A stretch of 29,658 bases of DNA from Spirogloea muscicola (GCA_009602725.1 WELB01000060.1:481019-510676), one strand, 5' to 3'; shown: positions 8,323-23,418, counted from the stretch's first letter. Program-made: numbers and translations. Notes: generated from the sequence alone by a model not told the origin.

Positions 8323-9140
8323 GAGGGACGGACGGAGAGAAAGAGGGCGAGAGACAGAGGGAGGAGGGGAAACTTCTTCTAAACTTGATTAGTACATCCT
8401 GGCCTCGGCTGGCCATGTGGATCGCGAGTAGGACTGTGCGACAAGAGCGACGGGGAGACTAGCCACAGCGCTTGACAGCGGCGGCAGCGGTGGCGCGTTG
8501 GCAGCGGAAGGATGGCGTTTTATCTCAGATTAGGGTATCAGCCGGTCGATACAAAAGGTCGCGGCCGGCCCAGATAGGCCTGTGTGACCGCTAGGTACCG
8601 CTAGGCCAAATGAGACCATGCAAGACTGACGTTTTGGCATCTCCTTTCCAACACGGAAAACAAGGAGAGAGGGAGGGAGACAAAAGAATCAGAGGACAGA
8701 GAGTACAGAGTGGAGAGGGAGTGAAGTGGGGTTAATGGAGCGTACTTTGAGATATGAGGTTGCCTGAGTGGCCAAGTACAAAGGCAAAGTCAGATTTAAG
8801 AAGGGGGAGGGGGATGCCGCACCAAGGCTTCAGTGGCTGAACGGCCAGTCCGAAGGGGAAGCGGATTTTTTTTTCTGAAATGCATGAACAAAAGGCCAGT
8901 CCAAAAGAACGACAACATGGGCTCTCAATGAGCGCCAGCAACCACCAGCCACCACCAGCCAAAGTATTACACGGCAGGGATGGAGAATGAAGCCTTTCAA
9001 AGGTCCCAGCCTGCAGTCGACCTTGCACGTTGGCAGCTGCTGCAGCTGCAATAGAACTTTTGGAGGGGCTCTTCCCTGCTGCAGTCGTTAATTCTTCGTC
9101 TACGAGAACCGACATGTTGATCAGATGGATAATATAACAC
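8323..9140. other. Gene-free; purine-rich tracts and a family B tail scrap
   Basis: GA-rich tracts lie at about 8320-8370 and 8655-8730. A short family B 3'UTR scrap (GTGGCCAAGTACAAAGGCAA) is at about 8769-8788. A degenerate hairpin repeat in minus orientation covers about 8830-8925. No gene is supported. Confidence 0.5.
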
Positions 9141-9466
9141 TCTTGATCTGATGAGAAGAAGCAGCTCTTCGAAAGGGGGCCGAGGGGCCGTGAAGAGATC
9201 GCTCACCAAATAGTGAACAAGTGGTATGAAATGACAGCTCTTCCAAATTAAGGCGACGGCAGTAAGAGGCCAGCTTAAAAGCTATGAACAAGGTCCGATA
9301 GGTGCAGAAGGTGCAACTACATGGACGACTCTCCAAGACTTCTGCATCTGGTGGCTCAACATGCTTCACTTGATTGGTGTAGATCAAAGAGCAAAGAGCC
9401 TTTCCAATGTACGGCAATGGGTGTGAGAGGCCAGCCCAAAGGAGTGTACAAGGTCTGAAAGGGTCG
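9141..9466 (-). repeat. Three degenerate hairpin-repeat copies
   Basis: Copies near 9150-9200 (AAGAAGCAGCTCTTCGAAAG), 9230-9300 (GGCAGTAAGAGGCCAGCTTA) and 9395-9465 (GGTGTGAGAGGCCAGCCC), all in the same minus orientation. The cluster suggests serial insertion or tandem amplification. Confidence 0.55.
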
Positions 9467-9645
9467 GAGTAACTAGAGGGCGGAAAAGCGTCTCCCTGTC
9501 GAAAACTACGAGGCAGCAGCAAGGCGCAACCTGCACCCGCCCGCAAGTGCACGGCAATCGCTAAGGAACGCTGCCGAGAGATGGCAAGGCGCACACGGTA
9601 CACGCGAACTCGACAGCATTGAAGGTGGGCTGCTCGCTCTATTGA
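9467..9645 (-). mobile_element. Degenerate family A C-terminal fragment
   Basis: The minus strand reads HLQCCRVRVYRVRLAISRQR, then SLAIAVHLRAGA, and RSFRQGDAFPPSSYSD, matching the region before the family A C-terminus. Small indels disrupt the frame, and the terminal LLTRGY is lost. Confidence 0.7.
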
Positions 9646-9705
9646 GAGACGGCACGCGGTGCGCAGAAACGATCGGGAGGCCAGATCAAGCCAACATACT
9701 GTTCA
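9646..9705 (-). repeat. Inverted promoter-like module
   Basis: On the minus strand: GCTTGATCTGGCCTCCCG, then TTTCTGCGCACCGCGTGCC. It again directly precedes a family A fragment, as at 4853-4889. Confidence 0.45.
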
Positions 9706-10370
9706 AGCAAAAGCTAGTGCAAATGGGGTTACACAAAGCCTTATGCTAAAGGGGACTACAAGGTCAATATGCGAGAAGCGGCCGAAAGGGGACTTCGGTT
9801 CCCTCGACTGAGCACACAGTGATCCGACAGGCTGATTAGGAGCCGGAGCAGTGACACAGAAGCCAGTGGCCTGGATCTGATCAGCCCGTGTGCTGGTGCA
9901 GCTCCTTCCATCTTTCTGGGGTGGCCTCTCTCTGTTACTGTACCATTTGGAGCAAGCTCATGTGTCTGGAGAGAAAATTGGGCGAGTTCCACCTTGGAGA
10001 GAACCGGCTGCACGTCGTCTAAAGTATTGCACGGGAGTGCAGAGGCAGGAGAGGAGGGATGCATGGTGAAAGGGGCTGTCAGGGGCCACCTATTGGCTCT
10101 CCGAAGTGAGCCACTTCGTCAAGCTGAGTGCGAAATTATGCGCTGAGGTAGAAAGGACGGATGAGACCAAGAGGGGAATTGAGGCAGAATAAGGGGGATG
10201 GGGGGGCGGGAGCTGCTAACGAGGGGCTTGGGGTAATGCACCCAGACCTCACTTCGAGGCTGGCTTTCGAAATCCACGGTCTTCGGGTCATCGGGCTGGT
10301 CTTCCACGGCCACCGCCTCCGGAGCTTCCTTCTCGTCGGGGGAAGCCTTATTCTTTCTAAATTTTTCTTT
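9706..10370. other. Gene-free stretch
   Basis: Frames of 64-150 codons occur on both strands but show no domain, splice context or codon pattern that I can support. The end of this stretch (from about 10340) runs into a hairpin repeat. Confidence 0.45.
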
Positions 10371-10822
10371 CCATTTCTTGCTTATTTCTGGGCTGGCCCC
10401 TCACAGCCACCGCCTTTTCCTGGAAGCGTCCTTCATTCTTCTGCCTGCAGAGAAACAAAGTGCTCGCCCATAGAGAAGAGTGGCTGGCAAAGCCAGCCCA
10501 AAAAGAAGGGACAATATCCCAAGCCAAAGAAAGGGGTGCCGAAAAATAACTATACTACAGTCCATGCCTTTGGACTAGGACGAAGACATCAGCCAGAGAA
10601 AGAGCTCGCCCATTGAGGATAGGGGCTGGAACAGCCAGCCCAAAAAAGAATGGACTGCTGCTTCTGGCTCTGTCCAGGGGACCCACTTCCAGGAAAAGAG
10701 CTCGCCCATTGAGGATAGGGGCTGGAACAGCCAGCCCAAAAAAGAATGGACAAAGTACGAGAAGGGAGCCAGGGGAAGCGCTAAGAAAAACAAGCACAAG
10801 GAGAAACAAAGCAGCTACGAAT
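10371..10822. repeat. Hairpin-repeat cluster with exact 57-bp duplication
   Basis: A plus-strand copy at about 10385-10430 is followed by three minus-strand copies at about 10461-10520, 10599-10655 and 10695-10751. The last two are identical over 57 bases. Between them, 10656-10694 is an inverted copy of a family A coding tail (CTCTGTCCAGGGGACCCACT) found in the opposite direction at about 10868-10905. 10746-10822 repeats 6262-6338. Confidence 0.75.
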
Positions 10823-10825
10823 GAC

Positions 10826-11353
10826 TTAGTAATTCCTGCTGAGCAGCCGCAGATCAGAGATGCTAGGGTCCTGGAAGTGGGTCCCCTGGACAGAGCCAGA
10901 GGCAGCAGCTAGGGCTCTTCCGGCACGAAGGTGCAGCGCACGGGCCATGGACCTCTGCAGCGAGACGGCCAAGCGCATGCGATACACTTGCGCCAGCAAC
11001 CCGGCTGCAGGAAAGTCTACCGGCTCACCATGGAAGCGACGGGCGATTGCGTGGCTGGCGAGCTGGTTAAGTAGCTCAAGCCACCGAGCGCTCAGTGCCC
11101 CATGGATGTCAATTGCCAACGGGAAGAACTCGTCTTCCGGCGGATGGTCGGCGTACTTGATCTCTTTTGCCCGAGCGGCGCAGGCGACCGCATACCCAGC
11201 CTTGGTGGCAGACTGGGCTGGGTGGGAGCGGTCGAATGCGTCGGTAGTCACCACGTCCAGAAGCAGACGTGGCCCGCCGGCCTGTGGGGTGGCTACCAGG
11301 TCGACGCGACGAGCGTGGAGACCGTCGGCCAGGACCCTCCAGGACCCTAGCAT
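10826..11353 (-). mobile_element. Family A copy with intact nuclease-like region
   Basis: The minus-strand frame reads LADGLHARRVDLVATPQAGG, LLLDVVTTDAFD, AARAKEIKYADHP, FPLAIDIHGALSARWLELL, FPAAGLLAQVYRMRL and SDLRLLSRNY with TAA at 10826-10828. RVDLV, LDVVTTD and K..KY mark the endonuclease-like fold. It is truncated upstream of the RVDLV motif. Beyond about 11335 the frame enters a short duplicated piece of its own tail (CCTGGGAGGGTCCT region). Confidence 0.85.
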
Positions 11354-11405
11354 CTCTGATCAGCCAGAGGATGCTCAGTAACCTCTAGTCAGGGGATGCA
11401 AGTCC

Positions 11406-11451
11406 GAGTAGCTAGCCGGGGGAAAGACGAGTAGCTAGCCGGGGGAAAGAC
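11406..11451. repeat. 23-bp tandem duplication
   Basis: Two perfect copies of GAGTAGCTAGCCGGG plus GGAAAGAC, within degenerate family A tail sequence. Confidence 0.9.
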
Positions 11452-11499
11452 GTCGCCCTGACGGAAGCCGGAGAAAGAGGTCTTCCAATTTGGTCTCCC

Positions 11500-11524
11500 T
11501 TGGCCTTCGTTTGTTTCAAATACT
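11500..11524 (+). mobile_element. Family B 3'UTR scrap
   Basis: TTGGCCTTCGTTTGTTTCAA then ATAC, identical to part of the 3' end of the copy at 5628. Confidence 0.6.
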
Positions 11525-11589
11525 GTACAAGAATTTCCCTACCAGAACGCGGCGTGGAGTGGATTGGTCGGACCGCGGAGAGCTGTCTC

Positions 11590-11812
11590 TTCGGCTCCGG
11601 GTCTCGGCGGAGTGCCTCCTTCCCTGCCCCGAGCTACTCGGACCTGATGTTGCTCACTCGCGGGTACTGAGCTTCCCTAGTATGTTGTCGTGATTGGTAG
11701 AGTAGAGGAGTCCTTCCTCGGCTTCTCATTCTTCGGCTTTGGACATTGTCCATTCTTTTTGGGCTGGCTTTGCCCAGCCCCTCTTTCTCTATGGGCGAGC
11801 CTTCTTCTTGTT
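11590..11812 (+). mobile_element. Family A 3' end, plus orientation
   Basis: Nearly the reverse complement of 1-200 and 28500-28710: CTCGGCGGAGTGCCTCCTTC, SDLMLLTRGY with TGA at 11668-11670, GGACATTGTCC, then GGGCTGGCTTTGCCCAGCCC at 11761-11780 and CTATGGGCGAGCC. The hairpin has one extra C in its right arm. Confidence 0.85.
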
Positions 11813-12335
11813 TCTTTGATTCTTCGTTGGCGCGATGGGACCCGGACCGTTGGGGAAATGGGTGTGGCCCCGACGGTGGGCGTACGAAGCCGGCGCCGCC
11901 GCGCCGACAGGCCGCCGCCAGCAGGCCGGCACAGTGAGGGAGCCGGCCGGGCACGAGCGCCACTGTAGCGCGCCGGCGCCGCGTCCCGCGTATAAGGCTT
12001 AAAAATTGGCCACCCTTTTCACTTCATGAGCACCGCGCGCATGAAATCTTCGGTGAAGCTGACTGCCAGCGGGCGCTCGCGGACGCGGCGTCGGGGCGGC
12101 CGTGGGGCGCCCGCCGCAACGGCCCGTCCCAATCGGCGGCCGCCCAGATCCGCAACAGTGAGGGGGCCTTCGGAAGTGAGGTTCCCCCTCCCGATCCACA
12201 ACACGCAGGGCTTGCTATACTTGGGGCCGAGACCCCCTCCCGGGACGCGGCGAAACCGTCTGGCGGGGGCGCCAGGCGTCGGGCAAGGCTGGCGGGAAAG
12301 TCTGTCAGCCGCCGGCGGCTTGGGCGGGGGGGCGG
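11813..12335. other. GC-rich stretch with a promoter-like module
   Basis: GTATAAGGCT near 11990, then AATTGGCCACCCTTTTCAC and TTCATGAGCACCGCGCGC at about 12004-12040, a divergent module with a TATA-like element. Long frames here are GC-rich shadows; none has a recognisable domain. Confidence 0.4.
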
Positions 12336-12562
12336 NNNNNNNNNNNNNNNNNNNNNNNNNNNNNNNNNNNNNNNNNNNNNNNNNNNNNNNNNNNNNNNNN
12401 NNNNNNNNNNNNNNNNNNNNNNNNNNNNNNNNNNNNNNNNNNNNNNNNNNNNNNNNNNNNNNNNNNNNNNNNNNNNNNNNNNNNNNNNNNNNNNNNNNNN
12501 NNNNNNNNNNNNNNNNNNNNNNNNNNNNNNNNNNNNNNNNNNNNNNNNNNNNNNNNNNNNNN
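12336..12562. other. Assembly gap of 227 N
   Basis: Unsequenced run within very GC-rich DNA. Single Ns also occur at 20611 and 23375. Frames drawn across the gap are meaningless. Confidence 0.99.
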
Positions 12563-13085
12563 GGGCCGGGCGCCGATTGGCCGCGCCGGGCCAGCGCCGG
12601 CTGACGTGGCTGGGCGGCGGGCGGCGCGCCATGATGAGCCGGGGGCATGGGAAAGACGCGGACGCCACGCGGCGGGGCGCCGCGCGGTACACGTGGCGGG
12701 CGACGGAGATTCCAGTCGGGCCCGCCCGGCGGAGGGCACGTGGCGGGGGCGCCGTCCGGGCCGCCCAGGCCACACCCCCCAGCCGGGAATAGGCAGCCCC
12801 CCCCCGCCGGCGCAGATCTGGGCCCCCAAGGCAGCCCCCCCCCGCCCGCACGCCCACGGCCTCGGCTACTTAACCCCCGGCCCCCTCCCCAACCGCAAGC
12901 ACTCCCTCGCCCACACCTCCGCCTCCACCTCCACCCTCCACCTCCTCCGCCTCCCGGCTCCCACTCCACCACCATCACGCCCTCCAGCTCTCTCGTCTCG
13001 CCTCCCGTCTCCCCGAAACGACTGGCCACACCTCTCCATCGGGCGACCAGCCAGCCACTGCCGTCGTCGCCGCCGCCTTCTAACT
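12563..13085 (+). promoter_or_regulatory. GC-rich promoter and 5'UTR with two G-box-like sites
   Basis: CACGTGGCGGG occurs at 12690-12700 and 12737-12747, 36 bases apart, and GACGTGGC at 12603-12610. CACGTG cores bind bZIP or bHLH factors in plants; use here is inferred. From about 12890 to the ATG the strand is pyrimidine-rich, typical of a leader. No TATA box. Confidence 0.45.
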
Positions 13086-14473
13086 ATGGCCTCCGCAGCC
13101 GCCATGCTCGCCCTCGTCGCCGCCGCGCTCCTCGCCCTGGCCGCGCCCGCCGCCGCCGCCCTGCCCGCCGGCCTCACGCCCGTGTGCATCCTCAACGCCA
13201 CCTCGCAGATGCACTACCCGGGCTTCCTCAACGCCTCCAGGACGGTGAGGCTTGCAGCTGCTGCGACCCATCACACGCCCCTACCACCCGCAATGCAGAG
13301 TCGTGACGGGTCCGTGCGCGCTTCTCCTTCTGCTCGCTGCCCACTGAGCGCCATGACTGACCCGTGCATTGCGCCTGTTCACAGAGAATCAACCCGGGTT
13401 GGGCGTGGCAGCCGGCTCCTGGGGAGATGTCCACCTCTGGCAACTGCAAGTTCATGCTTGACAGCAACTGCTCCACCATGGCTACTGGACGTAAGCAAGC
13501 TGCTACCCCCCATCACGGTGTTATGCATTGTGCCCGTGCTGGCGGTCCATCAGATAGTCTTCCTATTGCATCTGCATTGCTTTGCAGAGTGGTTAATCGC
13601 CCATCTGCTTCCGGATCCGCAAGTGCAATCTGGCCGTCGTCTCCCATCCTAACTTGGCCTCACTCAAGCCAAGTAGCTCATGACTTGCGCTTGTCTCCTC
13701 CTCTGCAGTCTGCTACAAGAAGTCCAACAACTCCTGCATGACCATGGGCCAGTGTATTTGGCCCGGGAGCCCCAAAAACTGCCCCAACGGTGACGCTAGC
13801 TGCCTCTTCATTGGTGGCCACTGCGGCCAGACGCCCAAGGCTGACGGCACCAGCTGCCCAGCATCCCCCGATCAGCCAACTCTTGATTCAGTGCCTGAAG
13901 GCACTGATGCCGCCTGCGCAACTGCCACTGCTGCTGGCACCTGCTCGTAAGTCCTCACCACAATGAGCCCTGCACTTGGCAGCAATGGGCTCAGCGTCTT
14001 ATGCATTGTGCTCTCTTGACTGCTGCAACTTGATGCATTGCCTTGGAGACATCGGATGAAGGCCGTTTGGCCACCTAGTTTACCACAGTCAACAAGAGCT
14101 TCACTCCCATCCATGCACTCATACCTCGAACTGCAACCTATATCTTGTTGGTGAAGAGACATTAACAATGTGTGTGACAATATGCAGATCTGGGATTTGC
14201 AAGACAGTCTGGATGGTGAAGGACGACTACACCAATTGTGGCTCCCAGACGTGCAATCCGTTCGATGAATGCTGCTCGTCGTGCCAGGGCGGGACGTGCA
14301 CGATCGTAGGACATGGTCCTCAAATGTGCTGCCAGCAATGCACCAACCCACCTTGCCCCTCGACCTGTGCCCCTGACTACTACACCGGCAAAAGCCTGTG
14401 TGCCTGCACCGCCGCTGGCTTCTGCTCGGCCCTGCCGGAGGGAACTGACACCTGCTTCGGCTACAAGAAGTAG
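13086..14473 (+). CDS. Secreted cysteine-rich protein, unknown family
   Basis: Exons 13086-13244, 13385-13490, 13709-13946 and 14188-14473 join in phase to 262 residues; all introns are GT-AG with good consensus. Residues 1-24 form a clear signal peptide (alanine/leucine core ending APAAA). The rest has 28 cysteines, 16 in the last 94 residues, including two CC-x2-C clusters (DECCSSC and QMCCQQC). PEGTD occurs at the end of exon 3 and again near the C-terminus, hinting at an internal repeat. NAT, NAS, NCS and NNS are possible N-glycosylation sites. The dense cysteines suggest a disulfide-linked extracellular or cell-wall protein. I do not recognise the family and assign no activity. It converges with the GH1 gene. 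Confidence 0.85.
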
Positions 14474-14954
14474 CCCACAACAACGGCGAGCTACAAAAAC
14501 ACGTACCGATGGCAAAACCGTGACCTTCAATACTCTTTTGAGTTTCATGACCACGCACCGACGTGGTCAGAGCAAGTCATCTTTCAACATGGGCTACCGG
14601 CAGCCCGAGGATTGCAACTAACTGGGGTGTGGCAGCCACCACCAGGAGACTACTTCCATGTACTCTACCATCTTCCAAGCTCATTGCCCCAACTCTGAAG
14701 TACCTGTCCCTACTGGAGGAACTCTTCCAGAAGCTCCCTCTCCTCCTCCATGATCTTTTCTCCCTACCGAGCTATCCGCCACAGTTATGTGCAATCCTTG
14801 AGAGCTGCTTCACCTGCCCAGATATTTATCATCTTTTGTGTGAGAGACTGTATAATAAACATCTGCTGGGAACTCATGTATCCTGCTTATTTCAATAAAT
14901 TCTTTATCTGTGCTTACTTTCGACAACCTAGTGTTATTGTGTCCAGATTGTACC

Positions 14955-14959
14955 TGTAA
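14955..14959 (+). promoter_or_regulatory. TGTAA poly(A) signal of the cysteine-rich gene
   Basis: First TGTAA after the stop at 14473, implying a 3'UTR of about 490-500 bases. Confidence 0.65.
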
Positions 14960-14974
14960 AAGTAGCCAATCAAC

Positions 14975-15415
14975 GTTTGTGTTGAATTTAGAAAATTCAG
15001 ATATTTGCAAATAAATCTAAACATGAAAAATCCACGTTACAATAAACTGCCAAACACTCGAAGAGTTAGCTAGTCATTCTGTGCGACTATGACATGGTGC
15101 AGTGTAACATTCACAAATATCCTTTTGTACACACTTTTGTACCATCCTTTCTGAAACACGTGAACAAATGTTAGCTTCCTATTTACCGACTTTCAGATTT
15201 CAACGATCATAATATTATGATCTGCACATTGACTCTATTATTCATCAAAAGTGTAGTGAAGCATCTTTTCAGTAATGATAATGACAGATGCATAACTTCT
15301 TACACTAAGCATTTTTTCTAAGAAAATATATGCAGATAAATATGGTACCAACGAAAATCTCTCACAATGACTTTGCTCGTAAAGCAGCACTTCACTGTGT
15401 TGTCCTGATAACATA
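14975..15415. other. AT-richer spacer between convergent genes
   Basis: Lies between the inferred 3' ends of the cysteine-rich gene and the GH1 gene. Neither strand shows a gene. The short frame at 15430-15726 on the minus strand falls within the GH1 3'UTR. Confidence 0.55.
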
Positions 15416-15429
15416 AGTGATTCACTCTG

Positions 15430-15434
15430 TTACA
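15430..15434 (-). promoter_or_regulatory. TGTAA poly(A) signal of the GH1 gene
   Basis: TTACA on the plus strand, the first such site beyond the GH1 stop at 16065, giving a 3'UTR of about 640 bases. Confidence 0.6.
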
Positions 15435-16064
15435 GAACCGTGTCAGTCTGAAATGATTCCTCCCATGCTGTCTGTGGAACATGACCTTCAGCGTTCACAA
15501 ATCTGGCGCATGTCAGGAGGTCTAACAGCGCAGATCCTTTCACAGTTTCAGACTGATGCCTACGCAGTGGCAATACTGATGGTCTTCGCACCCTAACTCC
15601 AACCCTAGTACATAGATAAGATGACAGGGTCTGGTGGAGATGATGGGCAGCAAGTGGTGGAACGTTGTTGCTCAAAAAAGTCCTCTCATTCAGACTGCAG
15701 ACAGTACAACAAGCAGACTGCCACATGTGCCTGCTAATTTAGCCGCTGCATTCCTACTCGCTTCCTGCTTGGCAACTTTCTGCCGCTGTGCTTCCCTCAG
15801 CAGGCTGGAACTTTGGCAGCACAATGTGTGCCACAAACAAAAAGGATGAATTACTGGCTAGTCTGGAAAGTGAATGGTGCTGCCAGTTGGAGCTGAAGAG
15901 ATGATAGAAGTCCTTGAACATGTGCACAGATCCTCAGGTCCGCTTCTGCTTAATTTCGTGCCGAGTAAGGCCTTTGGGCTGTGAGTGCAGCTTCAGTACG
16001 AGGAGGTATAAGTAAGTACGTCAAGCAAACCGACCTTGCTACCTTGCTTAGAGAAGTTTGCCAC

Positions 16065-20185
<4,121 letters not shown>

Positions 20186-22201
20186 TGCTGCTAAGCTGCT
20201 CAGCTTTTGCCTTCTCAGCTCCAGTCTGTCAATCTGACAACCAGATGTCAGATGCAGATCTCTCAAATTCGCTACATTCTCTCGCGTATCACCTGGAGCT
20301 GCATGATACGCGCATGCGCCTGATAGACACATGACGGTTGACTGGTCAGGAGCGAGAGCAACCTCAGCAAAGATCTTAGCGGTAGCTTCGGTCAGCCATC
20401 GGCAGGCCGTTGCTGACTACGTAAGACTCGACTCACTGGCAGTCCTGAGGCGTGGAGTTCCGAAGAGAGAGGACGCCAGCGGTTGACTGGCCAGGAGAGC
20501 CTTGGGGTAGGGATGACACGCAGGGAGGCTGCAGGAAGACGGCGGCCGCGCGGGGAGGAGTGGGACGGGGGTGCTGGGGATGGGTGAGGAAAGGCAGGGG
20601 CCACCAGGGGNGGAGGTCGTGGGGCAGGAAGGGCCCCGAGCCCGCCCTGGGCTGCAGGCTGGCAGCCGTGCGGCGCGGGCTCGAGGCGGGAGAGCGGAGG
20701 GCCAATCCGGGGCAGCTCAAATTTCAATCGTGCAGGTCGCATTCGCGGCATGTTGCTGCCAAGAGAGGAAAACAGCGCTTCCAAATTGACAGCAGTGGCT
20801 GTATAGGCTGCCAAGACATGCGTGTGTATCAAGAGATGGGGAGGCCATGTGGCCAAGTACAAAGGCAAGCACAAGAGGGGCAGTCCAGCGGCCCGCTAAT
20901 AGGACCTGCCCAGGCTAAAGAGATTAGTAACCCCTGCAAGCAGCTAGGCGCCGACAACAGTTTCTTTCACGCTGGTAGCCGCTGTTCGCGACAGCCACAC
21001 ACTGCACTTTTGGGCTGTCAATCATCCTAAATGTTGCCGTGTTAAGCAGCTAGCCCACTCTACCTCTCGGCGCGATGTAGCAGTGCCTTCTGTAGATGCT
21101 GTTTAACAACCCTCGAAAAAGAGGCCAGAGGGTTGAGTTAAACATTAAGATATAATAGGGTGTCAATTGTGCGGCTGATCGTATTGCCTCAGAATAGAAA
21201 GCTAAAAGTCAATGGATGGACGGTCTGTTGTAGTACTTAAGAATGTTAGAGAAGATGTCATCTCTCGGTGGTGCTTTTTGACGACCTTGGCGACGACACT
21301 ATTAAAGATTAACATTCACTTTCAGCGACTAAAGACATCCTAAGGCCTAGGGTGGTCCAGTAGTGCTCACAAGATCTTGCCCAAATGGGATGCGATCAGT
21401 CACTGTAGTTGCCTGAGTACGGGCATCCAAGAATTTGCGCCCAGCTCGTGTGCACATGCAAGTTGAGAGACATTTTACGACTCAACATCCTTGTCTGCAT
21501 TCTCATCGACAACCTGTCATTGAGGTCCACGCTAACAAACGGTCTGACAATACTGGAACAACGCCAGTCATTGTAGGTCTCACTGAACAGAAATGATCAA
21601 ATTTGCTTCTGCCTCGCCACTCTCACATACGCTTGCTAGTAATCTGCACTTGCTGGTCATGGTCAATGCCTCCTCCTTGTTCCCAGCTGCAGCTGGGGCT
21701 ATTGTGTCTGTGGCGGCAGTCGCTAGAAACTTTGAGTAGGCATCCGTTTGGCAAGTCCTGCCCCTACCCTGTGTTGTCCTTTGTTGCTGGCAACTCACAG
21801 CCACTGCTGTTGGGAGATCACGCAACATTTTGGTGAAAGCAGTCGTGAAATGTCAATGCCGCAATGTGTTATGGAATATCCATCAAGTGACACGACTTAT
21901 GTAAATTCTTCCTGGCCTGGATTCTTATTAAGGCACTGGCCTTAGATGAGTAATACACTTAGCCCCATCTGCCCACCTTGTCGGTCAATCCTTCACCATT
22001 CTTCTTGTATAGGCTGGCCTTTCTATAGCTATCGCTCCCTTGTGGGGAATGTTTCTTATACTATCTTTTCCTTTGTGCTGACCTTTAATCGCCAGCGCAA
22101 GAAAAGCGTGTCTTCGCCTTCTTTTCTTAGCCCATCCTAGACCAGGGACTAGCTTTGTTAGCCCCACCCTTTGGCACTTCCTCTGCACTTCGAATCAACG
22201 G
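20186..22201. other. GH1 upstream region and old repeats
   Basis: 20186-20440 is the likely GH1 promoter and leader; no TATA box is evident. 20440-20740 is GC-rich with an N at 20611 and no supported gene. 20740-20880 holds hairpin-repeat and family B scraps. 21040-21770 is AT-richer and featureless. 21775-22190 holds diverged plus-strand hairpin repeats (GCTGGCAACTCACAGCC, AGGCTGGCCTTTCTATAGC, CTAGCTTTGTTAGCCCC). Confidence 0.5.
20845..20872 (-). mobile_element. Family B 3'UTR scrap
   Basis: The plus strand shows GGCCAAGTACAAAGGCAAGC, the diagnostic stretch of family B 3'UTRs at about 4318 and 5665. Confidence 0.6.
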
Positions 22202-22660
22202 TGTGTTGGAACCCGCTTGACCTCCCTTTCCACTCCATGCGCACCGCACATCTTCCTCTGAAGACCTTGCTCATGCGGGACAATCTGCACTACGTGCTTT
22301 TAGCACTTTCAGGCCTTTGCAACCTTGTCCATTCGGGTAGGGCTGGCATTTTCGGGATCTGGCCCCTTCGAGCCTTGTCAATTCCTTTGGGCTGGCTGTT
22401 CACAGCCCTTGCCCCTTTTGGGAGAGCCACTTCTTCGTCTCATCGCCCCCCTTGGGTGCGCTTACTATTCACAGCCTCCACCCCCTCTTTCGGCCTTCTT
22501 TCGGCGCTTTTCGGCCTCGTCGGACCTTATCGGTCTATGGGCCCAGTCAAATTGGTAAGCGCTATATCTATGGGCGCGCACTTCCAATGTCGAACCTTTT
22601 CGGGCTGGCTTTTCCACAGCCCTCGCCCCCCTTTGACAGAGCCACTTTTCGAGAGAGAAC
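22202..22660 (+). repeat. Promoter-like module followed by hairpin-repeat array
   Basis: The module (GACCTCCCTTTCCACTCC, then ATGCGCACCGCACA) at about 22212-22250 precedes plus-strand hairpin repeats at about 22340-22360, 22362-22440 and 22590-22660. Typical units read GCCCCTTCGAGCCTTGTCAA, then GGGCTGGCTGTTCACAGCCC. About 22552-22580 carries CTATGGGCGCGCACTTCC, matching 28120 and the uninterrupted form of the 5131 target. Confidence 0.65.
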
Positions 22661-23387
22661 AGAGCAAGCTCCTTCACCTGTGGGCGGAAGTTAACATCGG
22701 CGATCACCGGCCTCAGATGACGGCAGTGCAAGCATCCCCGTGTCGCCAGGGTGCCGCCTGCGCCCAGTCGTAACCCGGCGAGGGAGCGACACGCGGGACC
22801 GCGACCCATTTGGCCGGCCTTCCGATCGTGCAGCGAAGCTTCGCCCGGCCGTAGGGACAGAGCCACTGCGTGGCAGGTGAAGCAGAGGCCCGGGCGCGTC
22901 AACGCCCGCGGCGCCGGCGGCCCATGGAAGCGCCCCTGCTGCTGGCCATGGGCCGACGACCCTTTTTTTCCGACGCCGTTCCCACGCGCCTTCCCAGGTA
23001 GTGGCTGCTTCCACGCCCCGGAAGCTTCTGAGAAGCTGGAGGACCCGGGAGTGGGCCGAGCCTCGACTCCCCGGCTCATCAAACGTAGCTGTCGGCACTA
23101 ACGGGCCGGGGCGGCCCGCCGGTAAGGCCAGGCCCCCGCAGGGCGGCGGCGCGCCACGGCGGCCCGATGGGGCGCATCCGACGGGCAGCGGCGGGGGGGA
23201 GGGGGAGCGCACGGGCAGGGCTGCCAGGGGGCGAGAAGACGGGGCGCCGCGATTCGAACGCCGCCCCGTCCCGGCCCGCGCGCTGCAACGGCCCCCTCCT
23301 CATTCTCCACCCCCCCCCTGCTCGCGCCGCCGCCGATGCTCGCCGCCTCCCACTGACTGCGCCGCCGCCCCCCCNTATCGTCCGCGC

Positions 23388-23418
<31 letters not shown>

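Noticed and set aside
10601-10751. CRISPR-like array from repeated hairpins
   Set aside because: Only a few units with irregular spacing, in a eukaryotic repeat context with reverse-transcribed fragments between them.
12019-13029. 336-codon minus-strand frame and overlapping frames across the gap
   Set aside because: They span 227 Ns and are Gly/Arg/Pro-rich shadows of GC-rich promoter DNA, without domains.
14313-14621. 102-codon frame overlapping the cysteine-rich gene
   Set aside because: It is a shadow of exon 4 in another frame and lacks the cysteine pattern.
22465-23212. Minus-strand frames of 173-205 codons
   Set aside because: No motif or splice context; high GC alone removes most stop codons here.
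23240-23260. Possible tRNA T-loop (GATTCGAAC)
   Set aside because: No matching acceptor stem, anticodon arm or D-arm could be found around it.
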